Positions 28,017 to 38,058 of a stretch of 64,000 bases of DNA are shown here, piece by piece (position 1 is the first letter of the stretch; every line of letters begins with the position of its first letter). The notes under the pieces were generated by a model. It did not search any database and had not been told where the DNA came from. It saw nothing but the letters and a program-made list of their open reading frames with translations. Made by a program: the position numbers and the translations under genes. Location: contig NZ_JAQWGS010000012.1 in the NCBI RefSeq assembly GCF_029238095.1, positions 1-64,000 on the forward strand. Reading direction: 5' to 3'. The stretch comes from Lacinutrix sp. Lineage in GTDB: Bacteria > Bacteroidota > Bacteroidia > Flavobacteriales > Flavobacteriaceae.

Positions 28017-28748
28017 ATGCGTATTATCAAACTTGATGCCATCGATTCTACAAATGCTTATCTAAAACAGATTAGCAGTGCAGAAACACTTGAGGATTAT
28101 ACTGTAATTACTGCAAAACAGCAAACTAATGGTCGAGGTCAAATGGGTAAGCATTGGCATTCTAAAGCTGGAGAGAACCTTACTTTTAGTGTGTTTAAAC
28201 GTCTAAATGGACTCTCTTTCTCTAATCAGTTTTATCTAAGTATTGTAATTGCACTTGCACTACATAAAACATTAACACTCTATAATGTGCCTAATTTATT
28301 TGTTAAATGGCCTAACGACATTTTGTCAGCTAACAAAAAAATTGCAGGAATATTAATAGAAAATGTAGTAAAACAGAATAAATTAGACTATTGTATTATT
28401 GGTATTGGGTTAAATGTAAACCAAACTATTTTTAATGATTTATCTAAAGCAACATCATTAAAAATATGTAGTGGGAAAGTATTTGATTTAGATGAAATAC
28501 TCCTTAAATTTTTGGTAGTCTTAAAGGACAGTTTTAAAAAATTAGAAACTAATGCATTTGAAGCATTAAAAGCTGATTACGAATCTAAATTGTTTAGAAA
28601 AAATAAACCTTCAACATTTAAAAATGCTGAAGGTTTGTTATTTTCTGGTTTTATAAAAGGTATTTCTTCAAATGGAAATTTAGTTATCCTCTTAGAGGAT
28701 GAGGTTATTGAAGAATATTCATTAAATGAAATAACTTTACTTTATTAA
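28017..28748 (+). CDS. birA: biotin--[acetyl-CoA-carboxylase] ligase
   Basis: LDAIDSTNAYLK, AKQQTNGRGQMGKHWHS, VKWPNDILSANKKIAGILIEN, IGIGLNVNQ. Confidence 0.95.
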   Translation: MRIIKLDAIDSTNAYLKQISSAETLEDYTVITAKQQTNGRGQMGKHWHSKAGENLTFSVFKRLNGLSFSNQFYLSIVIALALHKTLTLYNVPNLFVKWPNDILSANKKIAGILIENVVKQNKLDYCIIGIGLNVNQTIFNDLSKATSLKICSGKVFDLDEILLKFLVVLKDSFKKLETNAFEALKADYESKLFRKNKPSTFKNAEGLLFSGFIKGISSNGNLVILLEDEVIEEYSLNEITLLY

Positions 28749-29140
28749 ACTGCTGTTTGCATATTTATTGCAAGTGTATCTATAAATTTGCTAATAGGAC
28801 CTTTAATCATCATGGCCATCATAGCATTAAATTCGCCTTCAAAATGAAGCTGGACTTCGCTTGTATTACTATCTATTTCAATAATATTTCCAATTAAAGA
28901 AAAATCGAGTTTTCCACCAGCTGCACCTAAAACGATTTTGCTATTTGGTACTGTTTCTTTTTTCTTTAATATAATTTCTGGCATACCTTTTAGAGCAAAA
29001 AGAAATTTGTCTTCTCCTAAAACTTCGAATTTACTTATGTTTTCAGGCATTAAGGTTTCGAAGTTTTTAACATTACTTAAAAAGTTAAAAGTATCTTCTG
29101 CAGATTTATTTAATGTTACTTTTTGGGATTCTAAATTCAT
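28745..29140 (-). CDS. SRPBCC family protein
   Basis: MNLESQKVTLNKSAEDTFNFLSNVKNFETLMPENISKFEVLGEDKFLFALKGM. Confidence 0.82.
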   Translation of the reverse strand: MNLESQKVTLNKSAEDTFNFLSNVKNFETLMPENISKFEVLGEDKFLFALKGMPEIILKKKETVPNSKIVLGAAGGKLDFSLIGNIIEIDSNTSEVQLHFEGEFNAMMAMMIKGPISKFIDTLAINMQTAV

Positions 29141-29204
29141 ATTAGCGTACTGTTTTAATTTATTTTATTTGGATGTTTTAATCCTTTCTATATGCATTTA
29201 GATA

Positions 29205-29849
29205 TCAAGAAGCATTCCATTCGCTCGGGTTTTCATTCCACGCAGATAAGGTTTCTAATTGATGCTCTGTAATATAGTTTGTTTCTACAGCCTCAATTAG
29301 TAGGTTTTCGTAGTTACTTAAGGTGTGTAATTGTATGTTTTCGTTTTCAAAATTAGTTTTAGCAATATCAAAACCATAAGTAAAAATAGCAATCATACCT
29401 TTTACATTTACGTGAGCTTCTTTTAATGCTTTTACCGCATTAAGACTGCTTTTTCCTGTGCTAATTAGGTCTTCAATAACCACAACGTTTTGTCCACGTT
29501 CTATAAAACCTTCAATTTGGTTTTGGCGACCATGACCTTTTGCTTCTGGTCTAACATATATAAAAGGTAAGCCTAAGTATTCTGCTACTAACATGCCTAT
29601 ACCTATGGCACCTGTTGCAACTCCAGCAATAGCATCTGGTTTGCCGTAATGTTCTTCTATGAATTTAGACATTTGTTCACGCACATAATTTCTAACTGGA
29701 GGAAAAGATAAAATAATGCGATTGTCGCAATAAATAGGAGATTTCCATCCAGAAGCCCAAGTAAATGGTTCTTTAGGGCTCAATTTTATAGCGTTAATTT
29801 GTAAAAGCACTTTTGCGGCTTGTCTGGCAATGTGTTTGTCGATAATCAT
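29205..29849 (-). CDS. pyrE: orotate phosphoribosyltransferase (preferred start MIIDKHIARQ at 29849)
   Basis: SGWKSPIYCDNRIILSFPPVR, VVVIEDLISTGKSSLNAVKAL (PRPP motif). Confidence 0.95.
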   Translation of the reverse strand: MIIDKHIARQAAKVLLQINAIKLSPKEPFTWASGWKSPIYCDNRIILSFPPVRNYVREQMSKFIEEHYGKPDAIAGVATGAIGIGMLVAEYLGLPFIYVRPEAKGHGRQNQIEGFIERGQNVVVIEDLISTGKSSLNAVKALKEAHVNVKGMIAIFTYGFDIAKTNFENENIQLHTLSNYENLLIEAVETNYITEHQLETLSAWNENPSEWNAS

Positions 29850-29964
29850 ACTTGCAAAAATAAACAATATTTTAATTGTATTGGTCAAGAAATAAAGCTA
29901 AAAAATATTTTTTTAAGAGAACAAAAACTAAAATAAAAATAATATTTTTACCAAAGTTAATTAT

Positions 29965-30561
29965 TTGCCACACCTAAACATGTATTACATTTTTGTAAAC
30001 GACAAACCTATTATTTTAACAACTTTGGTTGAAAAAGAAACAGACTTTAAAAACTTTCTTTTAAACGATGTAGATATTGAGGAAGCTTTAAAGGTGCTTA
30101 AGAAGAAAAAAAATAAGTCTATAAGACTTATACATCATAACGAAGATAAGATATTAAAGAAATTTTTAAAAAAGCTACCAAATGTTATAGCTGGTGGTGG
30201 TAAGGTTTATAACAAGAATAAAGATATATTATACATCTTCAGAAATAATAAATGGGATTTACCAAAAGGTAAAGCAGAAAAAAAAGAAACCATAGAACAA
30301 ACTGCACTTCGGGAAGTCGAAGAAGAAACTGGAGTTTCTGGATTAAAAATTGTAAAACCTTTAGAAACAACATATCATATATTTAAAAGGAACGATAAAT
30401 TGAGAATAAAAATCACTTATTGGTTTGCAATGGAAACCGATTTTGAAGGTGAATTATTTCCTCAAGAAAACGAAGGAATTACTAAAGTAGCATGGTTAAA
30501 TAAAACACAAAGTATAGAAGCCTTAGAAAACAGTTATGCAAATATTAAATTGTTGTTTTAA
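29965..30561 (+). CDS. NUDIX hydrolase
   Basis: GKAEKKETIEQTALREVEEETGV Nudix box. Confidence 0.93.
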   Translation: MPHLNMYYIFVNDKPIILTTLVEKETDFKNFLLNDVDIEEALKVLKKKKNKSIRLIHHNEDKILKKFLKKLPNVIAGGGKVYNKNKDILYIFRNNKWDLPKGKAEKKETIEQTALREVEEETGVSGLKIVKPLETTYHIFKRNDKLRIKITYWFAMETDFEGELFPQENEGITKVAWLNKTQSIEALENSYANIKLLF

Positions 30562-31241
30562 GAAGAAACGTTTTTTATAGCTATTAAAAGCACATCCTTT
30601 AGGTTTTTGTTTATTTTATTTTTTATCGAAAATTTCTGATTTAGCTCTATTTCAATCCCTAAATAATTCTCAGGAAATTGTTTTCTTAAATACATTGTAA
30701 AACCATCTGCTTTGCCTAAATACGGATAGTTAAATCTAACGTTAAGTGTTTTATCTTGTTTTAAAATTTCACTTTTTAAATTTTTACTAAACTTTTTTTC
30801 GGCTATGTTTCTAGAGTCAAATAATAAACCGATATCGCAATGTCTAACTTGGTTGTTTAAAATAGGAGTGAAAGAATGTACAGATAAATGTAGCACCTTA
30901 TTATTTGAATAAATATATTTTTTTATGGAAGCTTCAACGTTATTTCTAAACTCTAAATAATAATTAGAAATTAGTTGTTTTTTATCGTCTTTTGAAAGTG
31001 TTTTAGAAAATTCTGAAAACAATTTTTTATGGTGTAAACTTCTATTTAATTCAATTAATAATCTGCTATTATCGCTATATTTTGAATAATTTGAAAGTGG
31101 TTTTAGATAATTAAACACATCTAAAGCACCTAAGTCGTATCCACGATGAGAATTTAAAACTAGATCTTGATTTTTAAAATACAATTGGTATGGTTTCGGA
31201 ATTTTATTTCCACCATGTTCGCATGTTAATATAAGTTTCAA
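30558..31241 (-). CDS. N-formylglutamate amidohydrolase family protein
   Basis: ILTCEHGGNKIPKPY, HRGYDLGALDVF, LIELNRSLHH, HLSVHSFTP. Confidence 0.88.
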   Translation of the reverse strand: MKLILTCEHGGNKIPKPYQLYFKNQDLVLNSHRGYDLGALDVFNYLKPLSNYSKYSDNSRLLIELNRSLHHKKLFSEFSKTLSKDDKKQLISNYYLEFRNNVEASIKKYIYSNNKVLHLSVHSFTPILNNQVRHCDIGLLFDSRNIAEKKFSKNLKSEILKQDKTLNVRFNYPYLGKADGFTMYLRKQFPENYLGIEIELNQKFSIKNKINKNLKDVLLIAIKNVSS

Positions 31242-32464
31242 GATGTAAACATTTTATTTTCTTGCAAACAAGATGCTAATTTATTGTAAGTTTTTGTAAT
31301 GTTTTCTTTTGAAAAATCTTCATTTACAGACTTTAATATTCTAGTTGCTAAAGTACCTTGGTTTAAAATAACTTCTAAAGCTTCATAATGCGATGCATCT
31401 ATATTTGGTTTAGCTATTTGGTAAAGGTGTTTCCAGAGGTTTTGTACTGTTATATTATCTTTAATTTTAAATACCTCTAAGAATTCGAGATTAGAAATTT
31501 TATAGGTTTCTGCATCTTTAATAATTGGGTTTAAAATAGCAAATAAGTCTTGTTTTAGCCACTTTTTCTGATTTTTTAAAGTGCCAAGTTCTTTGTTTAC
31601 TAATAGTTTTAAAACTTCAATTATTAAAACACAAATAGCAATATCTGCTTTTGGGCTTTCTTGTATATCTACTAACCTAATTTCTATAGCATTTCTATCA
31701 AAACGTGCTATTGCACCACGAGAGTTTAAAAAATGATGGTCTAAAATATTTTTAGTATCGTGAGGTTTTATGGCATTATTTATAGGTTCAAAAATAGTCG
31801 CATAATAATCTACTTTACTAAAAACACCTTCTGGAATGACCAAACCAGTCATTTCAGGAATTTCTTTTTGGTTAGTTTTATAGTATTCTAACCTTGTGTC
31901 TTTATAACCTGTCTCTTTTCCTTCTAAAATTGGAGAGCTTGCACATAAACCAGGTATTAGAGGTAAAATAACACGAATAGCAGCATGTAGTTTTTCGAAT
32001 TCTTTATCATCGTAAAAAGGTAGATTTATATGTGTGCTTTGTACGTTACTCCAACCATGACCTTTGCAATTAAAAATGCGGTTGTAAAGTTCATACACTT
32101 CACTATAACTATGCTTCCATAGTTTAGTGTCTGTTAAAGGGTTCATTAAAGGATGGCAAGCCGTTGGTAATAATTGCGCGTTTAGCTTATTTAAAAGGTG
32201 GTTTATTTCCACAACGTTTTTATGAAACAACCCAGACAAGGTATTTAAATTTGCTGCAGGACCATTGGTTTTTAATTCTAATACATGCGCAACAAGTTCA
32301 TTACTCCATGCAATTTCACCATTATCAATATCAGCAGTTAATTTACCCGCTTTTTGTATTAATAATGTGTCTACAATAGGAGCGACTTTAAAGGTGCTAC
32401 TATTTATAAGCATATATTCTAGTTCTATGCCAAAAACTTCAAACAAGTGGTATTTTTTTCCCAT
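31238..32464 (-). CDS. glutamate-cysteine ligase-family (GCS2/carboxylate-amine ligase-like) protein
   Basis: FGIELEYMLI, WSNELVAHVLELKTNGP, QSTHINLPF, AIRVILPLIPGLCASSPILEG, IEIRLVDIQESP. Confidence 0.87.
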   Translation of the reverse strand: MGKKYHLFEVFGIELEYMLINSSTFKVAPIVDTLLIQKAGKLTADIDNGEIAWSNELVAHVLELKTNGPAANLNTLSGLFHKNVVEINHLLNKLNAQLLPTACHPLMNPLTDTKLWKHSYSEVYELYNRIFNCKGHGWSNVQSTHINLPFYDDKEFEKLHAAIRVILPLIPGLCASSPILEGKETGYKDTRLEYYKTNQKEIPEMTGLVIPEGVFSKVDYYATIFEPINNAIKPHDTKNILDHHFLNSRGAIARFDRNAIEIRLVDIQESPKADIAICVLIIEVLKLLVNKELGTLKNQKKWLKQDLFAILNPIIKDAETYKISNLEFLEVFKIKDNITVQNLWKHLYQIAKPNIDASHYEALEVILNQGTLATRILKSVNEDFSKENITKTYNKLASCLQENKMFTS

Positions 32465-32466
32465 GT

Positions 32467-33912
32467 TTAATCTAATCTGTTTTTAAAAGCGTTAAGAATT
32501 TTGGTATATACCAAATCCCCATAATGTAAATCTTCTACACCAAAATCAATATTTGGGTTATCGTTAATTTCAATAACCATAGGTTTGTTGTTTACCACTT
32601 TTATATCTATGCCATATAAGCCTTTTCCAATAAGTCTTGAAGACTTTAAAGCCATATCTAATACTTTTTTAGGCACTTCTTCTATTGGTAAACAATCGGC
32701 ATCTCCATCTTGATCGTTCTTTTTCTTTGCTTTCCAGTTATAAATTTGCCAATGTCCTTTTGCCATATAATATTTACAAGCATAAAATGGTTTGTCGTCT
32801 ATAATTCCTATACGCCAATCATAATCCGATGGACAAAATTCTTGCGCAATAATAAGATCAGATTCTTTAAGCATTTCATTAACCAAACTGTTGTATTCGT
32901 CTTCTGTTTTTGCTTTTTTTACACCAAAAGAAAAGGTAGAGTCTGGTGCTTTTAAAACACAAGGCAAACCAACTTCTTGAATTACATTATTTCTATTGTC
33001 TTTATGAACAATAACTGTTTTTGGCGTCGCTATATTGGCATTGTTTAAAGCTTCTGTCATATAAACTTTATTGCAGCATTTTAATATAGCATCTGGATAA
33101 TCAATTATAGCAATACCTTCTTGTTGTGCTTTTCTGGCAAATGCATAAGCCTCGTTGTTTACTTCTGTACTTTGTCTAATAAAAAGGGCATCAAAAGAAG
33201 ATAAACGCGATAAGTCTTTAGGCTCAATAATTTCTGCATAAATATTCATTTTTTCAGCTATATCAATAAACTTTCTTATGGCTTTTACATTACTTGGAGG
33301 TGCAGGATCATTAGGATTTACAAGTATTGCTAAATCAAAATCAGACTTTATTAACTTTGGTGTATCGTAACGTTTTTTTGCAAAATATTGGTTTGCAAAT
33401 TCATGCACACTTTCTAAGTGTTCTTCAGGAATTTCAGATTCTGAAACCACGCGTACACTTTGAATATTCCACTTTGTATTATGACTAAATTTTACCTGAA
33501 AAAAAGGTACTTGAAAGTGCTTATAAAATAAGCTACTTAATTCTTTATATTTTAAAGCGACGTTTTGCCCAAAATAAATACTTAATGTAAATTCTCTGGA
33601 TTTAATGTTTTTTAAGCTTTGCTGAATAACATCATCGAACTCGTCTGAAACTATACGAACGAGTTTTAAGTTTTTTAAGTCTACAATATTTTTAACCGTT
33701 GGAATGGCTAAATGACCTCTAGCTTCTGCTAAAAGCGACACATAGTAACCTTTAGATTGGTAGGAATAATCTTTACAAAGATTAAATATTCTAGCTTTTT
33801 TTAAAAGGGAAAATGTAGGATTTGTAAGATATTCTTGCGAAGAAATTACTGTAATATTCTCAATCGAAAAATTCCATTTTTCAGGTTGATTGACAACAAT
33901 GTATTTATTCAT
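32467..33912 (-). CDS. RimK-like ATP-grasp ligase with N-terminal RimK-associated region
   Basis: GLPCVLKAPDSTFSFGVKKA, DLIIAQEFCPSDYDWRIGIIDDKPFYACKYYMA, LYGIDIKVVNNKPMVIEINDNPNID. Confidence 0.9.
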   Translation of the reverse strand: MNKYIVVNQPEKWNFSIENITVISSQEYLTNPTFSLLKKARIFNLCKDYSYQSKGYYVSLLAEARGHLAIPTVKNIVDLKNLKLVRIVSDEFDDVIQQSLKNIKSREFTLSIYFGQNVALKYKELSSLFYKHFQVPFFQVKFSHNTKWNIQSVRVVSESEIPEEHLESVHEFANQYFAKKRYDTPKLIKSDFDLAILVNPNDPAPPSNVKAIRKFIDIAEKMNIYAEIIEPKDLSRLSSFDALFIRQSTEVNNEAYAFARKAQQEGIAIIDYPDAILKCCNKVYMTEALNNANIATPKTVIVHKDNRNNVIQEVGLPCVLKAPDSTFSFGVKKAKTEDEYNSLVNEMLKESDLIIAQEFCPSDYDWRIGIIDDKPFYACKYYMAKGHWQIYNWKAKKKNDQDGDADCLPIEEVPKKVLDMALKSSRLIGKGLYGIDIKVVNNKPMVIEINDNPNIDFGVEDLHYGDLVYTKILNAFKNRLD

Positions 33913-34010
33913 TTATAGCGTAAATCGCGATGTGTATTTTAAACAAAATTATATTATTTTTTAATTGGTTTTACAAAATTTAAAAAATAATATAACATTT
34001 TTTAACCTCT

Positions 34011-34033
34011 AAAAAAGCAAGCAGCTACTTGCT
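34011..34033 (-). terminator. rho-independent terminator downstream of M14 peptidase (minus strand)
   Basis: Minus strand reads AGCAAGTAGCTGCTTGCTTTTTT. Confidence 0.75.
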
Positions 34034-34100
34034 ATTTTGTTTGTGCATTTTTGCACTCAGAGAAATAACAAAAAGCTATATTTTTAATCTAAAAAGAGTG

Positions 34101-35858
34101 CTATTTTACTCTATAAACAGGATACTGTAGGTGTGCCTTTTCGTAATTCTCGCTTTTTTTATGAATCCAATCTAATTGTGCATACCAATTATCAGCAAAA
34201 TCTGGTTCGTAAGATTTTTTTAGATTCAGTTCTATTTGTAATCTTGGATTTTGCAGTAAAATTAGTTTAGCCTTCTCTTCCCAAACATAAGGCGAAAAAC
34301 CTTCTTTTTGCTGTAAAATGGTATCGAAAAAATTCCAATTAAAAAACGAATCTGGAGCTTGTGGTTCTAAGGTTTCAAGCAAATATCTTAAACTTGTTTG
34401 GTTCGTTTTAATTAAATAATCACCTTTTTTAAAAGTTATCGTTTTAATTTTTGAAGATACTGTGGTATTATAATGAAGATAATGGCCTTCGTAAGGAGTG
34501 TTTCTACTTTTGTAATCTTTAATTTTATAAATCTCTACTGTATATGAAGAATCCTTTTCTAACTGGAACATTTCAGTGTTATTTATCTTTAATAAATCTA
34601 TTACAGGCCACCAACCTTGAGGAATTATATATGCTGAAGGAATTGTTACTGAATCTGTAGGTTTAAAATAATTTTGGTAGCTAACCTCTTTTGTAAAAGG
34701 TTTGTTTCTATTAAATTTTAAGCGTTGCTTTCCAGTAATTTCACTAGGTATCATTTCGCCCTCAAAACCTTTAAAATTTAACATTGAAGTTTTGCTAGTA
34801 TCTAATTCCCAATTTAAAGTATACGTTTTATTTGTTAGTAGTTTTTTATTAGCGTGTTCACGAAGTTTTTTTATTTTTTCGCCATCGTTTTCTGTAATAT
34901 CAACCATACTTTTCATAAGTTCATAAGTACCTTCCACACGTTGCTTATAAGGTTTTAGCATGTGTGTTTCTACCATCATGCCTAAGGTGTTAAATAGTGT
35001 TGTATAACCTGTGGAATAACGAGGAGAGTCCATAAACTGACTAAAACCAGATTCTGGTGTTTTATTAAAAACATTAACGTAAGGTGTAATGTCCCAATCT
35101 TTATCTGCTAATTGTTGTTCTAAATTGGGCATCATTTCATTGTGTAAATACGCTCCTAAATCGCCTCCAAGTTTGTTATGTTGTGTAAATAAGTGTGTAA
35201 GCGTGTATTGGTAATCTGCGCCATTACTAACATGGTTATCTATAAAAACATCTGGTTGTACTATATGAAATAGTTGAGCAAATGTTTTTGCATTTTTAGT
35301 ATCACATTTTATAAAATCTCTGTTAAGGTCGTAATTTCTAGCATTACCTCTAAAACCATAGGCTTTTGGACCATTTTGGTTGGTTCTTGTTGTTGAGTTT
35401 CTATTTAAACTACCACCAACATTATAGATAGGAATAGTAACTATAACAGTGTTTTTGGGTGCTGTAATTTTACCTTTAGCAAGGTCTCTGTAAAGCATCA
35501 TGGTAGCATCTATACCATCACTTTCTCCAGGATGTATGCCATTGTTTATTAAAAGAATGCGTTTGTTTTTGCGTATTTCTGAAAAATTAAAAATACCATC
35601 AGTGTTTAAGGTAACCATGTGTAACGGTTTTCCTGAGTCTGTTTCTCCAATAGAATCTATTTTTATTGAGGCATAAGTAGCTGCTAAATTCTTGTAATAC
35701 TCAATGGTTTCTGCATACGTTGCTGTTTCTAAACCATTAGATTTTTCGAAAACAGTAGTGAAATTGTACTCTTTCTCTTTTTTGGAGTTACAACTTAAAA
35801 TTACAAGAAGTAAAAGAATAAATATTTTTTTCATAATTGATGCACAGATTAAATTCAA
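34101..35858 (-). CDS. M14 family zinc carboxypeptidase, lipoprotein/secreted
   Basis: LLINNGIHPGESDGIDATMML (HPGE), NYDLNRDF, FIDNHVSNGADYQYT. Confidence 0.92.
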   Translation of the reverse strand: MNLICASIMKKIFILLLLVILSCNSKKEKEYNFTTVFEKSNGLETATYAETIEYYKNLAATYASIKIDSIGETDSGKPLHMVTLNTDGIFNFSEIRKNKRILLINNGIHPGESDGIDATMMLYRDLAKGKITAPKNTVIVTIPIYNVGGSLNRNSTTRTNQNGPKAYGFRGNARNYDLNRDFIKCDTKNAKTFAQLFHIVQPDVFIDNHVSNGADYQYTLTHLFTQHNKLGGDLGAYLHNEMMPNLEQQLADKDWDITPYVNVFNKTPESGFSQFMDSPRYSTGYTTLFNTLGMMVETHMLKPYKQRVEGTYELMKSMVDITENDGEKIKKLREHANKKLLTNKTYTLNWELDTSKTSMLNFKGFEGEMIPSEITGKQRLKFNRNKPFTKEVSYQNYFKPTDSVTIPSAYIIPQGWWPVIDLLKINNTEMFQLEKDSSYTVEIYKIKDYKSRNTPYEGHYLHYNTTVSSKIKTITFKKGDYLIKTNQTSLRYLLETLEPQAPDSFFNWNFFDTILQQKEGFSPYVWEEKAKLILLQNPRLQIELNLKKSYEPDFADNWYAQLDWIHKKSENYEKAHLQYPVYRVK

Positions 35859-35910
35859 TAAACCAAATATAAGAATTCCAAGTTTGTGTATCTATTAATT
35901 AAACGTACTT

Positions 35911-37554
35911 TTGCAGCTTGAAAAAAAGACCATGACAGCATTTTTTAGAAAACAAACCGCAAACGCCAAAAACGATATTTTAAGTGGAATTACCGTTGCT
36001 TTAGCCTTAGTGCCAGAAGCAGTCGCTTTTGCATTTGTTGCAGGAGTAGATCCATTAGTAGGTTTGTATGCCGCTTTTATGATTGGCTTAATTACCTCAA
36101 TTTTTGGAGGAAGACCAGGAATGATAAGTGGTGCAACTGGAGCATTAGCAGTCGTTATGGTATCTCTTGTTGCCGAAGGTAATGGTATGGGAGAAGCTAG
36201 TGAGAACTTAGGACTTTATTACTTATTTGCAACCGTTATTTTAATGGGAATTATACAAATGTTAGCTGGAGTTTTTAAACTTGGAAAATTTGTGCGTTTA
36301 ATTCCGCATCCAGTAATGATGGGATTTGTAAACGGTTTGGCTATTGTGATTTTTCTTTCGCAATTAGGTATGTTTAAAGAAATTGTTGGAGGAGAAAAGG
36401 TTTGGATGCAAGGTGCTGCATTGTATATAATGATAGGTTTAGTATTGCTTACCATGGCAATCATGTTTGGTTTACCAAAACTTACAAAAAAATTACCAGA
36501 AGCCTTAATCGCGATTTTAGTAGTTTCTGCAATTGCTATTTTTGGAAATATAGATGTTGCTACAGTTGGCAGCTTTATTCGTGATGGAGGAGGAGCAGGT
36601 TTAAAAGGAGGTTTGCCTAGTTTTCAATGGGATATTTTTAGTAAAGTGCCACTAAACTTAGAAACTTTAAAATTTATTTTTCCTTATGCTTTAATTTTAG
36701 CAGCTATTGGTTTAATTGAATCTTTAATGACTTTAAACTTAGTAGATGAACTTACAGAAACCAGAGGAAACTCTAACAGAGAATGTTTAGCTCAAGGTGG
36801 TGCAAACATAGTTACAGGATTTTTTGGTGGAATGGGAGGATGTGCCATGATTGGGCAATCGCTTATTAACATAAAAGGAGGTGGACGCGGCAGATTATCT
36901 GGTATTGTTGCTGCATTAACATTATTAGCCTTTATTTTATTCGCTTCAGGATTAATAGAACAAGTGCCAATTGCTGCTTTAGTAGGTGTTATGTTTATGG
37001 TAGTTATAGGTACTTTTGCTTGGTCTAGTTTTAGAATTTTAAATAAAATACCAAAAAGTGATGTTATTGTTTTAGTAGCAGTTTCTGCATTAACAGTAAT
37101 TTTCGATTTAGCGATTGCAGTAATTGCAGGTGTAATTATAAGCGCCTTAGTATTCTCATGGGAAAACGCAAAACGTATTCGTGCGAGAAAACGTATGCGT
37201 GAAGATGGCACTAAAGTTTACGAAATTTGGGGACCTTTATTCTTTGGAAGTATTCAAGCTTTTAACGACAAGTTTGATGCTAAAAACGATCCTGAAAAAG
37301 TAGAAATCGATTTTGTAGAGTCAAGAATAAGTGACCATTCTGCTTTAGAAGCAATTTTTAATTTAGTCGAAAAATATGAAGCTGATGGCAAAAGCATTAA
37401 GCTTAAGCATTTAAGTGAAGATTGTAAAGTATTATTGTACAAAGCGAATCCTAAGTTTAGAGAGGTTATAGTTGAAGCTATAGACGACCCAAGGTATCAT
37501 TTAGCTGAAAATCCAGAAAAGTTTACAAAGCCTTTATCGGAATATAAGTTGTAA
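35911..37554 (+). CDS. SulP family inorganic anion transporter
   Basis: LSGITVALALVPEAVAFAFVAGVDPLVGLYAAFM, FGGMGGCAMIGQSLINIKGGGRGRLSG; STAS-like C-terminus. Confidence 0.94.
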   Translation: MQLEKKTMTAFFRKQTANAKNDILSGITVALALVPEAVAFAFVAGVDPLVGLYAAFMIGLITSIFGGRPGMISGATGALAVVMVSLVAEGNGMGEASENLGLYYLFATVILMGIIQMLAGVFKLGKFVRLIPHPVMMGFVNGLAIVIFLSQLGMFKEIVGGEKVWMQGAALYIMIGLVLLTMAIMFGLPKLTKKLPEALIAILVVSAIAIFGNIDVATVGSFIRDGGGAGLKGGLPSFQWDIFSKVPLNLETLKFIFPYALILAAIGLIESLMTLNLVDELTETRGNSNRECLAQGGANIVTGFFGGMGGCAMIGQSLINIKGGGRGRLSGIVAALTLLAFILFASGLIEQVPIAALVGVMFMVVIGTFAWSSFRILNKIPKSDVIVLVAVSALTVIFDLAIAVIAGVIISALVFSWENAKRIRARKRMREDGTKVYEIWGPLFFGSIQAFNDKFDAKNDPEKVEIDFVESRISDHSALEAIFNLVEKYEADGKSIKLKHLSEDCKVLLYKANPKFREVIVEAIDDPRYHLAENPEKFTKPLSEYKL

Positions 37555-37560
37555 AAAAAT

Positions 37561-37587
37561 GCTCCTATGTTTTAGGAGCGTTTTTTT
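37561..37587 (+). terminator. rho-independent terminator after SulP gene
   Basis: GCTCCTATGTTTTAGGAGCGTTTTTTT. Confidence 0.85.
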
Positions 37588-37600
37588 ATAAATCAAAGTG

Positions 37601-38056
37601 TTATTTTACTCGAACACTATCTGGAACTAACTTAGTGTAATCACCATTATTTCTTATTACTTCTCTAACAATAGAAGAAGAAATATAGCTTGTACTCGCT
37701 GCAGTTAATAAAAACACTGTTTCTATAGGAGCAAGATCTCTATTGGTATGCGCAATTGCTTTTTCAAATTCAAAATCTGCAGGATTTCTTAAACCACGAA
37801 GTATAAAGTCTATGCCTAATTCTTGGCAAAAATGTACGGTTAAACCTTTATAGCTTACTACTTTTATTTTGGGTTCGTCTTTAAAAGCTTCTTTTATAAA
37901 ATCCATGCGTTCTTCTAACGTAAACATATATTTTTTTGCAGAGTTTACACCAATGGCAACTATAACTTCATCAAACAAAGTAACACCTCGTTTAATAATA
38001 TCGTAATGTCCAGATGTTATAGGATCGAAAGATCCTGGAAATAGAGCGCGTTTCAT
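37601..38056 (-). CDS. coaD: pantetheine-phosphate adenylyltransferase
   Basis: ALFPGSFDPITSGHYDIIKRG, RGLRNPADFEFEKAIAHTNRDL, SSSIVREV. Confidence 0.97.
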   Translation of the reverse strand: MKRALFPGSFDPITSGHYDIIKRGVTLFDEVIVAIGVNSAKKYMFTLEERMDFIKEAFKDEPKIKVVSYKGLTVHFCQELGIDFILRGLRNPADFEFEKAIAHTNRDLAPIETVFLLTAASTSYISSSIVREVIRNNGDYTKLVPDSVRVK

Positions 38057-38058
38057 TT

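Noticed and set aside
36792-37211. 139-aa minus-strand ORF (and 36219-36464)
   Set aside because: Antisense to the SulP transporter; shadow ORFs.
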